DNA from: a virus
Virus record (IMG/VR): IMGVR_UViG_3300021170_000011
Location: 1-64,000 of that record
Direction: 5' to 3' (one strand)
DNA: 64,000 nt
Part shown: one piece after another, positions 20,417 through 29,135 of the stretch
Layout of the letters: each line of letters opens with the position of its first letter
Position numbering within the stretch: the first letter of the stretch is position 1
Position numbers and translations under genes: made by a program
The notes under the pieces: model-generated
What the model was told of the DNA's origin: nothing
The model's database searches: none
Seen by the model: the letters and a program-made list of their open reading frames with translations, nothing else

Positions 20417-20446
20417 CCCCCGGGACAAGAAACCCGGGGGTTGACG
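20411..20446 (-). terminator. terminator fused to promoter copy 4
   Basis: CGTCAACCCCCGGG (20411-20424) and CCCGGGGGTTGACG (20433-20446) form a 14-bp perfect hairpin just after the stop of the leftward gene at 20457; its end provides the TTGACG of the next promoter. Confidence 0.78.
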
Positions 20447-20456
20447 CCCACAGCCC

Positions 20457-20990
20457 CTACCGGCCGTTGTCGATGACCTCCACCACCGTCTCCGACGTGA
20501 TCGCCCGGTGCACCGGCACAATCGCCGGGTAGCACGACGCCGCACCGGCCAGCCCGGTCCCGCCGCCCACAATCTTCGTCATGCCCTCGACCCGGACCGA
20601 CCCCACGTAGAAGCCCTTGCGGGCGTTGTTCCGACGCGCCGTCGCCTCGTTGCGGGCCTGCGACGGGTTGAAGAACCCGGTCTTGTCGCCGTTGGCGTCC
20701 AGCAGCATCCAGTACTCGCCGTACTGGCCCCAGCCGTGGACCGACGGGATCAGGTTGCCGTCCAGGTCGAAGAGACCCTGGATCTCGGTGGTGCCGCCGG
20801 TCTCGGCCAGTTGCGCCTTCAGCTCGTTCTCGCCGGACGTCATCTGGTGCGCCCACTGGGACACGAAACCGTCGGTGTCGCAGCGGTCCCACGACTCGTT
20901 CCGCAGACGGTTGGCGGCGGCGGACTCTTCGCGCCACTCGGCGGCGGTCTTGCCCTGGTAGGTGCTGGTGGCGGTGGTGGTCGTGGTCAT
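20457..20990 (-). CDS. hypothetical protein, 177 aa
   Basis: Unrecognised. The region TYQGKTAAEWREESAAANRLRNESWDRCDTDGFVSQWAHQM resembles short helical phage proteins. A beta-rich centre follows (GLFDLDGNLIPSVHGWGQYGEYWMLLD), with FFNPSQARNEATARRNNARKGFYVGSVRVEG later. This layout is shared with many small actinophage proteins of unknown function. ATG 20990 has GGAGG nine bases upstream. It is transcribed from promoter copy 5, divergently from the portal gene. Confidence 0.72.
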   Translation of the reverse strand: MTTTTTATSTYQGKTAAEWREESAAANRLRNESWDRCDTDGFVSQWAHQMTSGENELKAQLAETGGTTEIQGLFDLDGNLIPSVHGWGQYGEYWMLLDANGDKTGFFNPSQARNEATARRNNARKGFYVGSVRVEGMTKIVGGGTGLAGAASCYPAIVPVHRAITSETVVEVIDNGR

Positions 20991-21026
20991 TTGGATCATC
21001 CTCCAGGTTGTTGTTCCGACAGGAAC

Positions 21027-21056
21027 ACCGTACTGCCAGAACCTAAACGCCGTCAA
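21027..21056 (-). promoter_or_regulatory. phage promoter, copy 5
   Basis: Minus strand TTGACG, 18-base spacer GCGTTTAGGTTCTGGCAG, TACGGT. It lies 31 bases before the portal ATG on the other strand, so the portal gene must be read from a different promoter. Confidence 0.76.
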
Positions 21057-21086
21057 CCCCGATCCGAGAAGAAACAGGAGGCCCGC

Positions 21087-22778
21087 ATGGGCGCAGGTTC
21101 CGCGCTGGCCCGACTGTTCCGGCCACAACCCATCGCCGAAACCGCACCCGTCGAAGAGGCGAAAACCCCACCGCCGCAGGCGATCATGCCCGAATACACG
21201 GCAGCACAGATCCGCCGCAAAGGCTTCGAATTCGGCGTCCCGCTGACGTCGGAAATGCCATCCGCCCAAATGGCGGCGACAGCCGAGCGGCAACAGATGT
21301 TGCAGCACCTCCACGACGCCTTCAACACCTGCACGTGGATGAGCGCGGCCATCAACGTCATCGCACGCACCGTCACCGCTGGCGGCCTGGAGATCGTGCC
21401 AGACGACGACATCCCCGAGGACGAGGTCCCGGAGGAACCGCCGGAGGTGAAACGGCTGCGGCGGCTGGTGAAGTTCACCAACCCCACCGAGGACATGATC
21501 CAACTGCTGCGGATGGTCATCATCGACCTGATGCTGTTCGGTGACTCATACCTGGAGGTCATCCGGCTGTTCGGGGAACCCGTCGCCCTGTACCTGCTCG
21601 ATGCCACCACCATGACGGTGATCAGCGATCAGCACGGCGAGGTGACCGGGTACCGGCAGGACGTGGACGGGCTGCGTCAGGCGTCGTTCAACGTCGAGGA
21701 CGTCATCCACATCAGCCTCGACGCCCCACGCGGCGGCCTGTACGGCACGTCACCGGCACAGTTGGCGCTGTTGCCGACCACCGCATGGATCTTCACCATG
21801 GCCACGATCCAGGAGACGTTCCGCAGGGGCGACCCGCCCCGTATTCACGTGGATCTGGCCCACTATGAGGACAACGATGTCCAACGCTGGCGCGAACAGC
21901 ACCAGGTGTACAACATGGGCCCGAAGGCTGTGGGCAACCCGCTGATCACCACCGGCGGCGGTGTGATCACCGTGTTGGACAACCGGAAGGTCACGGACTA
22001 TCTGGACGCTGCCCGGGACCTGCGGGATCAGATCATTGCCTCGTTCGGTGTGCCACCGGCGAAGGTCGGGATCATCGAAACCGGCAACATCGGCGGCGGT
22101 TCGGGTGAGGCACAGAACAAGTCTTTCCAGGTCAACACCATCATCCCTATTGCCAACCTGTTGTTGGAGAAGTTGAACTATCACCTGGTGATGTCCGGGT
22201 TCGGGATCACCGGGTGGCATCTGGAGTTCGCCGAGGTTGACTTCCGCGATTCACAAACCGTTGAGAATGTGCGGGAGACACGGCTGAAGAACGGCGCCTA
22301 CTCCGTCAACGACTGGCGGGCGGAGATTGGGAAGCCCCCGATCGATGGTGGTGACATCAACATCATCGAGACCCGTCAGGGCATTGTGGCGTGGGACGAC
22401 ATGGAGGCCATGTCGAAGGCGTCTATCGGGAACAAGGCGGCACCGCTGACAGCGGCAGGTGTCAACGGCTACGTGCCGGGGTTGCCGGACGCCGAGGAAC
22501 CGGAACCGCCACAGTTGCCGCCTATGGCCGCTGCGATGGCGTTGGCGGGCGGGAAACCGGGTGTGGCGCCGGTTCCGGACATGAAACCGAATGCGCCGCG
22601 CAGTCCTGAGGATCAGCCGGGTCTGTCGGGTGACGCCACACAGGGCACGCCGCCGAAGGAAACGGCGTACGGGCGCGATACGCGGGCGTTGAGCGAGTCG
22701 TGGGAGCGGTCGTACCGGGCACGGCGGAAAGCGGCGCTGAAGGCGCTGCCGGGGCCGGGAAGGGGCCATCGTGTGTAG
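21087..22778 (+). CDS. portal protein
   Basis: 563 residues; a typical HK97/SPP1-like portal layout with a helical N-terminal region (AINVIARTVTAGGLEI), the core GDSYLEVIRLFGEPVALYLLDATTMTVI, the wing/clip YRQ-type strand, VIHISLDAPRGGLYGTSPAQL and the stem region IASFGVPPAKVGIIETGNIGGGSGEAQNKSFQ. Portals form the dodecameric DNA channel at one head vertex. GGAGG precedes the ATG by six bases. The C-terminal 80 residues are Pro/Gly-rich and low-complexity. Confidence 0.92.
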   Translation: MGAGSALARLFRPQPIAETAPVEEAKTPPPQAIMPEYTAAQIRRKGFEFGVPLTSEMPSAQMAATAERQQMLQHLHDAFNTCTWMSAAINVIARTVTAGGLEIVPDDDIPEDEVPEEPPEVKRLRRLVKFTNPTEDMIQLLRMVIIDLMLFGDSYLEVIRLFGEPVALYLLDATTMTVISDQHGEVTGYRQDVDGLRQASFNVEDVIHISLDAPRGGLYGTSPAQLALLPTTAWIFTMATIQETFRRGDPPRIHVDLAHYEDNDVQRWREQHQVYNMGPKAVGNPLITTGGGVITVLDNRKVTDYLDAARDLRDQIIASFGVPPAKVGIIETGNIGGGSGEAQNKSFQVNTIIPIANLLLEKLNYHLVMSGFGITGWHLEFAEVDFRDSQTVENVRETRLKNGAYSVNDWRAEIGKPPIDGGDINIIETRQGIVAWDDMEAMSKASIGNKAAPLTAAGVNGYVPGLPDAEEPEPPQLPPMAAAMALAGGKPGVAPVPDMKPNAPRSPEDQPGLSGDATQGTPPKETAYGRDTRALSESWERSYRARRKAALKALPGPGRGHRV

Positions 22779-22864
22779 TGGGCACGCGTTGCGGGCGGCG
22801 GATGTTCTGCCGCTCATTCCAAAGATCATTGCGTAGCCCTGCGGGGCAGTGAGGAGACCCAACC

Positions 22865-23542
22865 ATGGGTCAGGCACAGACGCCGTATGCAGCGGCAACC
22901 AATGTCATTACCCCCGGCGTCCTCAACGTGGACAGCGTCAACTCCGGCGTGGCAGCCAACGTCAACCAGTTTGCCGGGCCGGTGTCGCTGCTGTCGGGCG
23001 GTACGAAGGCGTGGATGTACCAGTACCTTGAGCCGACGGGCACGAAGGCGTCGAGCATTGACGGCCGTATGTCGGCAACGGGCACGTCCACGGTCGCGAC
23101 CTCCGGCACCGTCGTGGCGTTCGCGATCCCGATCGAGGCCGGTCTGCTGATCTCCAACATGACCCTGGTGTCTATTGCTGCTGAGGCGACGGGCACGCAT
23201 GCGTGGGTGGGTATCGCCAACAGCGCCGGTACGGTCCTGGGTGTCAGCGCCGACAACACCGGTGCGGCGTATTTCGCCGCTAACACCGTCACCACCACGG
23301 CTATCGCTACGCCGTTCACCACCACCTACACCGGCTTCTACTACGCCTTTGTGAACGTGACGGCAACGACTGTTCCGACGTTCGCTGCTGCCCCGGCGTT
23401 GACGCATGCGGCTATCGCCACGGTGGCGCCTATCTACTGTGGTACGGCGTTGACTGGCCAGACGACGCCGGTTGCGGTGGGTTCGTCGTTGGGCACGATC
23501 ACCCCGACGACGAACCACCAGATCTACACGTACCTGACGTAA
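22865..23542 (+). CDS. probable virion surface/tail-associated protein, 225 aa
   Basis: Ala/Thr/Val-rich, almost no charged residues, with regularly spaced Gly and aromatic residues (GFYYAFVNVTATTVPTF), typical of beta-sandwich decoration or fibre-head domains. ATG follows GAGGAGACCCAACC. It lies between portal and an HNH gene and before the tailspikes, which supports a structural role; no specific family recognised. Confidence 0.65.
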   Translation: MGQAQTPYAAATNVITPGVLNVDSVNSGVAANVNQFAGPVSLLSGGTKAWMYQYLEPTGTKASSIDGRMSATGTSTVATSGTVVAFAIPIEAGLLISNMTLVSIAAEATGTHAWVGIANSAGTVLGVSADNTGAAYFAANTVTTTAIATPFTTTYTGFYYAFVNVTATTVPTFAAAPALTHAAIATVAPIYCGTALTGQTTPVAVGSSLGTITPTTNHQIYTYLT

Positions 23543-23558
23543 GATCGGGAACGAAAAC

Positions 23559-23590
23559 GGCCCCTCGTCTGCGGCAACAGGCTAGGGGCC
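23559..23590 (+). terminator. hairpin between structural gene and HNH gene
   Basis: GGCCCCT...AGGGGCC, with an 18-base loop and no T tract, 20 bases before the GTG of the HNH gene. It may terminate or control translation. Confidence 0.5.
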
Positions 23591-23610
23591 AGCCGATCAC
23601 CGAGGAGACG

Positions 23611-24084
23611 GTGTCCGACATGGCTAAGCCTACGTGTAATACCAAGGGGTGCCGTGCCCCGGCGTCTGTTGCTGGGTTGTGCTCGTATCACTTTCGTGAA
23701 CAGTCGTTTGTTGATTCAGTACCGCAGTATCCGGCGTCCGATCCGGAACCGGACTGCGTTCCCCGGACCATCGCTAAGACAGCCCACGGCAAGTACGGGC
23801 TAACGGATGAAGCGTATAGCCGGTTGTGGTCAGAACAACGTGGCACGTGCGGTATCTGCCGCCGGGAGTTCACTGACGAACGCCGACCATGCATTGATCA
23901 CAACCACCGTACGGGGCATGTGCGCGGGATCCTTTGCGTGGCGTGCAACACGGGTCTGGGGCATCTGGGGGATACAACCGCGCGGGTTCGGCGTGCGTAC
24001 GAGTACCTGCGGGATGCTGACGAACGGAACCGCGTGGCACCCCCGAACCAGGTCAAGCCCCGCCGGAAGCGCACAAAGCGTTGA
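23611..24084 (+). CDS. endonuclease VII-like HNH nuclease
   Basis: 157 residues. An N-terminal zinc-type motif (CNTKGCRAPASVAGLCSYHF) precedes the endonuclease VII fold: CGICRREF, CIDHNHRTGHVRGILCVACNTGLGHLGD. The DHNHRTG plus two CxxC pairs is the signature of recombination endonuclease VII-type HNH proteins. Such genes often act as free-standing mobile endonucleases, or resolve branched DNA at packaging. GTG 23611 follows GAGGAGACG. Confidence 0.88.
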   Translation: MSDMAKPTCNTKGCRAPASVAGLCSYHFREQSFVDSVPQYPASDPEPDCVPRTIAKTAHGKYGLTDEAYSRLWSEQRGTCGICRREFTDERRPCIDHNHRTGHVRGILCVACNTGLGHLGDTTARVRRAYEYLRDADERNRVAPPNQVKPRRKRTKR

Positions 24085-24193
24085 AACGGACATCTTAGAC
24101 ACGCCCACCGGCCGGACAACACGTCCGCGCTACCAATACCGGGTCTGACGTCGCGTGAACGAGTGGGAGCATGCGCGCCAGCACCTTTTACAC

Positions 24194-24236
24194 GTGGTTC
24201 CGGGTCGGTGTAGGCCATTCTCCGGCCCGGAACCAC
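24194..24236 (+). terminator. hairpin before the tailspike genes
   Basis: GTGGTTCCGGG (24194-24204) pairs perfectly with CCCGGAACCAC (24226-24236). No T tract; it marks the gap between the HNH gene and the first tailspike. Confidence 0.55.
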
Positions 24237-24310
24237 CACCACCCGGCCACAGCCCAACGCTGTGACCTGCGACGACTTACACTCCCCCACCGTCCGGGAA
24301 GGACGCTGCT

Positions 24311-26113
24311 GTGACTGCCGCAGAGCCATATGTGGTTACCACCGAACGGTTCATCCCCGGACCGACGTACCTAGACCAGGTCACCGCCAACTCCATCAGC
24401 ATCGGTGGCGCACCCGTCAACAACACCACCTACACCAACACCGCGCAGGTCGGTCAGGTCGGGGTAGCGAACACCGCCGCCGGATCCACCTACCAGTCCG
24501 TAGTCAACGCCGGGGCGTGGGTGTTCGACGTCCGCACCTTCGGCGCCGTCGGCGACGGGCAGTGCGGCACCGATGGGCAGATCACGTCCGGCCACAACGT
24601 CCTCACATCCCCGTCCGGCCCGTTCAAACGGTCGGATGTGGGAAAGGCCATCCAGATCAAGAACGCGCTGACGTCCGGCGCCACCACCCTCGTCACCACC
24701 ATCACCGGCTACACGTCGGCAACCACGGTGACGATCGGCGCCAACGCCACCAACACCATCGCGTCCGGCGGCCGGTTCCTCTGGGCCACCGACGACACCG
24801 CAGCGATTCAGGGATGTATCAACGAGGCGTTCTCGTACGCTCAGCAGTACGGCGTGGCCGTGATCTGGATCCCGCCTGCTGCCGGGTTGTTCTACGGCAT
24901 TGCCGGTGCCCTGTCTGCTGGCGGCACGAACCAGGCCAACGGGCAGTTGACTATCCCGATTAACCCGCGTGTGGCGGGTAAGGCGGTGAACAACAAGGTT
25001 GTTTTGTGGTTCCTGGGTGCTACTGACGGCGGTACCACCCGGCATTGGGAACAGTTGGTTCCGCAGATGGGCGGTTCCACCCTCGTCAGCTTCGGCGTGT
25101 TCGCCAATGCCACGGCGCAGACCAACGCTCTCAACGCCAACGGGTCGGCGGCGGTGATCAGCGGTCAGACGGGTGCGAACGGTTGGGGCGGGAGCACGTT
25201 GCAGTACAACAACGTGCTTGTCAGGTTCCAGAACATGCAGATCTACACCACGCATTCGGCGAACGGCTGGACGTACAGCGCGCTGAACCTGCATGGTGTG
25301 GCGGCTGCCGCTTTGGAGAATTTCGGGTACGGCACCACCGGTGTGTACGCCGATAACGATTTCAACAACCCGAACGGGTTCTCCGCCGGGTTGAGTATCG
25401 GTGTTCTGCTGCCGTCCGCCGGGAACAACGACAACAATGTGATGAACAATGTGGTTTGTCACGGCGGCTATACGCGGGGGTTGTTTATGACTGAGCACAC
25501 TGTCTGGAAGGGCGGTGTGATGCTGTATTGCTGGTCGGGTATCTGCCCGGTCGGTAATTATGGCGACGGCGGTAGCGGTGTCGGCGCATCCCACGGTATG
25601 GATCTTGAGCAGATCTCGATTGAGGGCTGCAATCAGGACATGGAGATCATCGGTCCTGGGCAGTCGGGTATTGGTCCGATGCTGTCAGGGTCTTTCGACA
25701 CTGAGGGTGCGTCGGTGATCCGGGACAACACGTCCGGGATGGTCGCCGCATGTGGCGTGGTGCATTTGAAGGGCAACGGCGGGACACCGCCGACGCTGGG
25801 CGCGGGCACCCCGCTGGATGTGATCTGTGATTTTCAGTTCCCGGGGCTGGCATCCTCACCGCCTGCCCTGACGATCAACACGGCGATCATGAACCCGTAC
25901 GGCCGGTACGTGAACGTCACCCTAGCGGGCGGCACCGTCACCTCCATTCAGGTATCGGCGCTACGCGGCGGACCATCGGCACCGACGATGTCCACCGTCT
26001 ACTCGCAGGCATCCGGCACGCTGGCGCCGCTGATGGTGCGTGTGGGGCCGCAGGCGTGGATTCAGATCAACGGCACCGTGACGCCGACGACCGCGACATG
26101 GTTTCTGGAGTAG
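24311..26113 (+). CDS. tailspike-like protein with pectate-lyase-type beta-helix
   Basis: 600 residues. After an 80-residue adaptor, FDVRTFGAVGDG(Q)...DDTAAIQGCINEA is the classic start of a right-handed parallel beta-helix of the pectate lyase 3/glycosyl hydrolase 28 family. Repeating Asn/Gly/Val-rich turns run to about residue 500. Such tailspikes bind and cut surface polysaccharide. GTG start without a strong ribosome binding site. A second, different spike follows at 26473. Confidence 0.82.
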   Translation: MTAAEPYVVTTERFIPGPTYLDQVTANSISIGGAPVNNTTYTNTAQVGQVGVANTAAGSTYQSVVNAGAWVFDVRTFGAVGDGQCGTDGQITSGHNVLTSPSGPFKRSDVGKAIQIKNALTSGATTLVTTITGYTSATTVTIGANATNTIASGGRFLWATDDTAAIQGCINEAFSYAQQYGVAVIWIPPAAGLFYGIAGALSAGGTNQANGQLTIPINPRVAGKAVNNKVVLWFLGATDGGTTRHWEQLVPQMGGSTLVSFGVFANATAQTNALNANGSAAVISGQTGANGWGGSTLQYNNVLVRFQNMQIYTTHSANGWTYSALNLHGVAAAALENFGYGTTGVYADNDFNNPNGFSAGLSIGVLLPSAGNNDNNVMNNVVCHGGYTRGLFMTEHTVWKGGVMLYCWSGICPVGNYGDGGSGVGASHGMDLEQISIEGCNQDMEIIGPGQSGIGPMLSGSFDTEGASVIRDNTSGMVAACGVVHLKGNGGTPPTLGAGTPLDVICDFQFPGLASSPPALTINTAIMNPYGRYVNVTLAGGTVTSIQVSALRGGPSAPTMSTVYSQASGTLAPLMVRVGPQAWIQINGTVTPTTATWFLE

Positions 26114-26123
26114 GGGATGGTTC

Positions 26124-26459
26124 ATGCCGCTGCCGGGTGACCTGAACACGATCACGGTGACGGGCACGTTTAAGGACGTTCGGGGGAACGTGGCATCGGG
26201 TACGGTCACGTTCACCCCGTCCGTGGTGCCGTTGATCGACAACGTGGGGCATGTGGTCGTGGACGGCCCGACAGTGGCGACACTCAACGGCTCCGGTCAG
26301 ATCTCAACGGTGTTGGCGTGCACCGACAACGCCAACCTGTCGGCGTTCACCTACACCATCTCGCCCACCATCAACGGCGCACAGACGGCGTCGTACCCGG
26401 CTAAGTCCGTTCCGCATTCGCTGGGATCAACTGTGGATTTGACGGCCCTGTTGCCGTAG
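26124..26459 (+). CDS. stand-alone spike adaptor domain, 111 aa
   Basis: Begins MPLPGDLNTITVTGTFKDV and ends SVPHSLGSTVDLTALLP, closely matching the first 110 residues of the next gene (MPLPGDINTITVTGTYLNP...NIPHSLGSTVDISTLSP). It is therefore a free copy of the N-terminal, probably virion-attachment, domain of the second tailspike. Likely an Ig-like beta-sandwich. Confidence 0.78.
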   Translation: MPLPGDLNTITVTGTFKDVRGNVASGTVTFTPSVVPLIDNVGHVVVDGPTVATLNGSGQISTVLACTDNANLSAFTYTISPTINGAQTASYPAKSVPHSLGSTVDLTALLP

Positions 26460-26472
26460 GGAAGGACCGTCT

Positions 26473-28272
26473 ATGCCGCTGCCAGGCGATATCAACACCA
26501 TCACGGTGACCGGTACATACCTGAACCCGTCGGGTACGGCTATGTCCGGGACGGTCACGTTCGCGCCGTCTACCCCGATCCTGGTGGATACTGTCGGCGC
26601 GGTTCTGCTGGGCGGTATCGGGACCACGGTGGCGCTGAACGCCTCCGGCGCGTTCTCCGTGGTTCTGCCGTGTACCGGCCAGTTGACGCCGTCTAACTGG
26701 TCGTGGACGGTCACGGAGACCATCGCGGGTATGTCGCCCCGGTCGTACAGCATCAACATCCCGCATTCGCTGGGTTCCACTGTTGATATTTCGACCCTGT
26801 CACCGATCGTGCCCGCCAGTATCACCGTGTCCTCTCCGGCGTGGCTGAACGTCATGTCGTACGGCGCTACCGGCAACGGCACCACCGATGACACGGCGGC
26901 GATCAAGAACGCTATGGCGGCGGTACCGGCGAACGGCGGCACCGTGTACTTCCCGCCCGGGTCGTACCTGATCTCCTCGACGCTGACAGTGTCCACGACC
27001 GGGACCACGTTCCAGGGTGACGGCTGGGGTTCACAGATCCGGTATGACGGCACAGTAGTGACCCCGGCTATCAACGCCTCAGCGAACATCCGTGTCAACG
27101 CCCGGTGGCTGCGTCTGTCACAGACCAACGCCACCACCACCGGCGTCGCTATCGACGCATCCAACTTCAACATGTCGGTGTTGGAGATGCTGCTGATTGA
27201 CGGCGGCGGCGCGTCGGGTGTGGCACCGAACACCGGTATTCTGATGAACGCCTCCACCTGCCACTACAACCAGGTTCGTGCGTGCCGGATCAGCTACGGC
27301 GGGGCGTCATCGAAGGGCATCTCGATCACCGGCGGTTCGCATTCCAACAGCATCATCGATTGCCGGATGCTGCCGCAGACAGACGACGCCGCATCGTCGG
27401 GTGTCTACATCACCAACTCGCATTCCACCAACATTGTTCATGCCGATGTTGAGGCTGGTTCCGGTAACGGCATCTTCCTCGACACGGCCGCGCATTCGAC
27501 CACTATCACTGGCGGCTACGCGGACACGATGAACATCGGTTTGAAGATCTCGTCCGGTGTGATTGCCCCGATGATTGTGGGCGGTACCTGGCAGAACGGG
27601 TCCACGGCTAACGTTCAGAACAACGGGGCGGTTGCGCCGGTGTTCCAGAACATGTGGCCGAACAGCGGCACGACCACGTACAACCATGTGGAGATGCCGA
27701 ACACCGACCTGTACACGGTCAACGGGGTGCAGGTGCCCGGCAACCACTACTTCGGTTCGGATCTCGGCCTGATCGCATGGACGTTCGATCCGGCGATAAC
27801 GTCGGGTTCTGCGTCGGCGGTGTCGGGGACGGTGTTCCTGGCGCAGGTGGTGTTGCGGTACGCGCAGACGATCAACAAACTGTCGGTGGCTATCGCGACC
27901 GGCGCGGCGACGGTGACGGCGAACCAAAACTTCCTCGGCCTGTACACCGCCGCAGGGACCCGTGTGGCGGTCACGGCGGCTGGGGCTATCGATGCGGCGA
28001 TTACGTCGGCTGGGAACCTGATGCAGGCTGTGGTGACGCCGTATGCAGCAGCGGCCGGGACGTATTGGGTGGCGTATCTGAACAACGCGACCACGGCGGC
28101 GTTGTTGCAGCGCGGGACCGGCGCTACCCTGTCGGTTTCGAACGTTGGTCTTACCGGGGCGTCGATGCGGTATGCGGTGAACGGCACTGCCCAAACCACC
28201 CTTCCGGCGTCGATTACCCCGGCGTCGAACTCGGCGACCAACGCGTTTCCGATGTGGGCTGCGGTCGGGTAG
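26473..28272 (+). CDS. tailspike protein with pectate-lyase-type beta-helix
   Basis: 599 residues. Domain 1 (1-110) is homologous to the preceding gene product. Domain 2 starts with LNVMSYGATGNGTTDDTAAIKNAMAAVPANGGTVYFPPGSY, the canonical beta-helix entry of pectate lyase-like spikes, and runs to about 420. The C-terminal 160 residues (GTVFLAQVVLRYAQTINKLSVAIATGAATV...) form a separate beta-rich domain also used in actinophage fibre tips. Together with the spike at 24311 it may define host range. Confidence 0.85.
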   Translation: MPLPGDINTITVTGTYLNPSGTAMSGTVTFAPSTPILVDTVGAVLLGGIGTTVALNASGAFSVVLPCTGQLTPSNWSWTVTETIAGMSPRSYSINIPHSLGSTVDISTLSPIVPASITVSSPAWLNVMSYGATGNGTTDDTAAIKNAMAAVPANGGTVYFPPGSYLISSTLTVSTTGTTFQGDGWGSQIRYDGTVVTPAINASANIRVNARWLRLSQTNATTTGVAIDASNFNMSVLEMLLIDGGGASGVAPNTGILMNASTCHYNQVRACRISYGGASSKGISITGGSHSNSIIDCRMLPQTDDAASSGVYITNSHSTNIVHADVEAGSGNGIFLDTAAHSTTITGGYADTMNIGLKISSGVIAPMIVGGTWQNGSTANVQNNGAVAPVFQNMWPNSGTTTYNHVEMPNTDLYTVNGVQVPGNHYFGSDLGLIAWTFDPAITSGSASAVSGTVFLAQVVLRYAQTINKLSVAIATGAATVTANQNFLGLYTAAGTRVAVTAAGAIDAAITSAGNLMQAVVTPYAAAAGTYWVAYLNNATTAALLQRGTGATLSVSNVGLTGASMRYAVNGTAQTTLPASITPASNSATNAFPMWAAVG

Positions 28273-28281
28273 GGGGATGGT

Positions 28282-28572
28282 ATGACGTTGGTGAATGGTC
28301 AGCCGCCGGACGGCACGGTGTGGCTGGATGACGGCCACAATCACGGGTATGTGCCGGTGACGGCGCATGACCGGGATGAGGTGGTGGCGATCAACGAGTT
28401 TCACCGGGCTGGGGACGGCTGGTGTTACGGGTTTGTCGCGTTCCGTTCGTACAGTCCTGAACACGGCTGGGATGTGCTGTCCATGGATCCGTTGACTCTG
28501 TCGCCGTCGTTGCTGTGCCGGGCGTGTGGGAACCACGGGTTCATCCGTGACGGGGTGTGGGTGGCGGCGTAG
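28282..28572 (+). CDS. DUF6527-like protein, 96 aa
   Basis: Ends with PLTLSPSLLCRACGNHGFIRDGVW, matching the conserved end of a small actinobacterial/actinophage family I know as DUF6527, with paired cysteines that could bind zinc. The N-terminal part is acidic and His-containing. ATG follows GGGGGATGGT. Function is unknown; members often lie near tail genes. Confidence 0.68.
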   Translation: MTLVNGQPPDGTVWLDDGHNHGYVPVTAHDRDEVVAINEFHRAGDGWCYGFVAFRSYSPEHGWDVLSMDPLTLSPSLLCRACGNHGFIRDGVWVAA

Positions 28573-28590
28573 TGGGTACCGTAGGGCTCT

Positions 28591-28800
28591 ATGGAGTACA
28601 TGCAGGCACATGAGATCGCGACAATGAACAAGGTTCCGGTGCGGCGTACGTCGTGGCCGCAGGGGCATCATGCAGTGCATGTTGCGGAGAACCGGTGGCG
28701 GTTGCACACGGATCATCCGACGCCGCAGGATTGGGTGCCGTCGGAGGCTGATCAGAACGCGAAGGACTGGGAGCAGCACGTTCCGCCGCATCAGGCGTAG
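28591..28800 (+). CDS. Tad2/DUF2829-like small protein, candidate anti-Thoeris factor
   Basis: 69 residues with the pattern of the DUF2829 family: an N-terminal helix AHEIATMNKVPVRRTSWP, a beta strand, then DWVPSEADQNAKDWEQH (W-P-S-x-x-D-x-x-A-x-D-W motif). DUF2829 includes Tad2, which sequesters the gcADPR signal of the Thoeris defence. The match is by motif memory only, and the middle is shorter than in typical members, so the role is tentative. Confidence 0.55.
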   Translation: MEYMQAHEIATMNKVPVRRTSWPQGHHAVHVAENRWRLHTDHPTPQDWVPSEADQNAKDWEQHVPPHQA

Positions 28801-28808
28801 GTCAAGGT

Positions 28809-28851
28809 GCGGATACCCGCCGGGCACGCGTCAGTGTCGGCGGGTATCCGC
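28809..28851 (+). terminator. hairpin terminator-like structure
   Basis: GCGGATACCCGCCG pairs with CGGCGGGTATCCGC, a 14-bp perfect stem nine bases after the stop of the Tad2-like gene; no T tract. Confidence 0.65.
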
Positions 28852-28905
28852 TAGGCGCCTGGAGTGGGGTCCTGCGCCTTGTGAGACTGTACCTGGAGGT
28901 GTGTG

Positions 28906-29076
28906 GTGTTTGCTGTGATCGCTGCGGTTCTGTTCGGTGTGGCGTTCGTCCTGAACGGCGCCGGGTCGCATACCAACGTGTGGTTGTCGCCGATGTCGCT
29001 TCTGTTGCTGGGGTTGGCGTCGTTGGCGCTTCACATCGCCGGTGTGGGGTCTGGGGTACGCATCACTCGCGGCTGA
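28906..29076 (+). CDS. small membrane protein, 56 aa
   Basis: GTG after CTGGAGGTGTGTG. Two hydrophobic segments (VIAAVLFGVAFVL, residues 4-16, and SLLLLGLASLALHIAGV, 31-47) with a short polar loop suggest a two-pass inner membrane protein. No family recognised. Confidence 0.6.
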   Translation: MFAVIAAVLFGVAFVLNGAGSHTNVWLSPMSLLLLGLASLALHIAGVGSGVRITRG

Positions 29077-29135
29077 GTTAGGATCACGCTAGTACTGCCC
29101 GTGATGGGCGGTTTCCTGTGATGGGAGCTGGCGTG

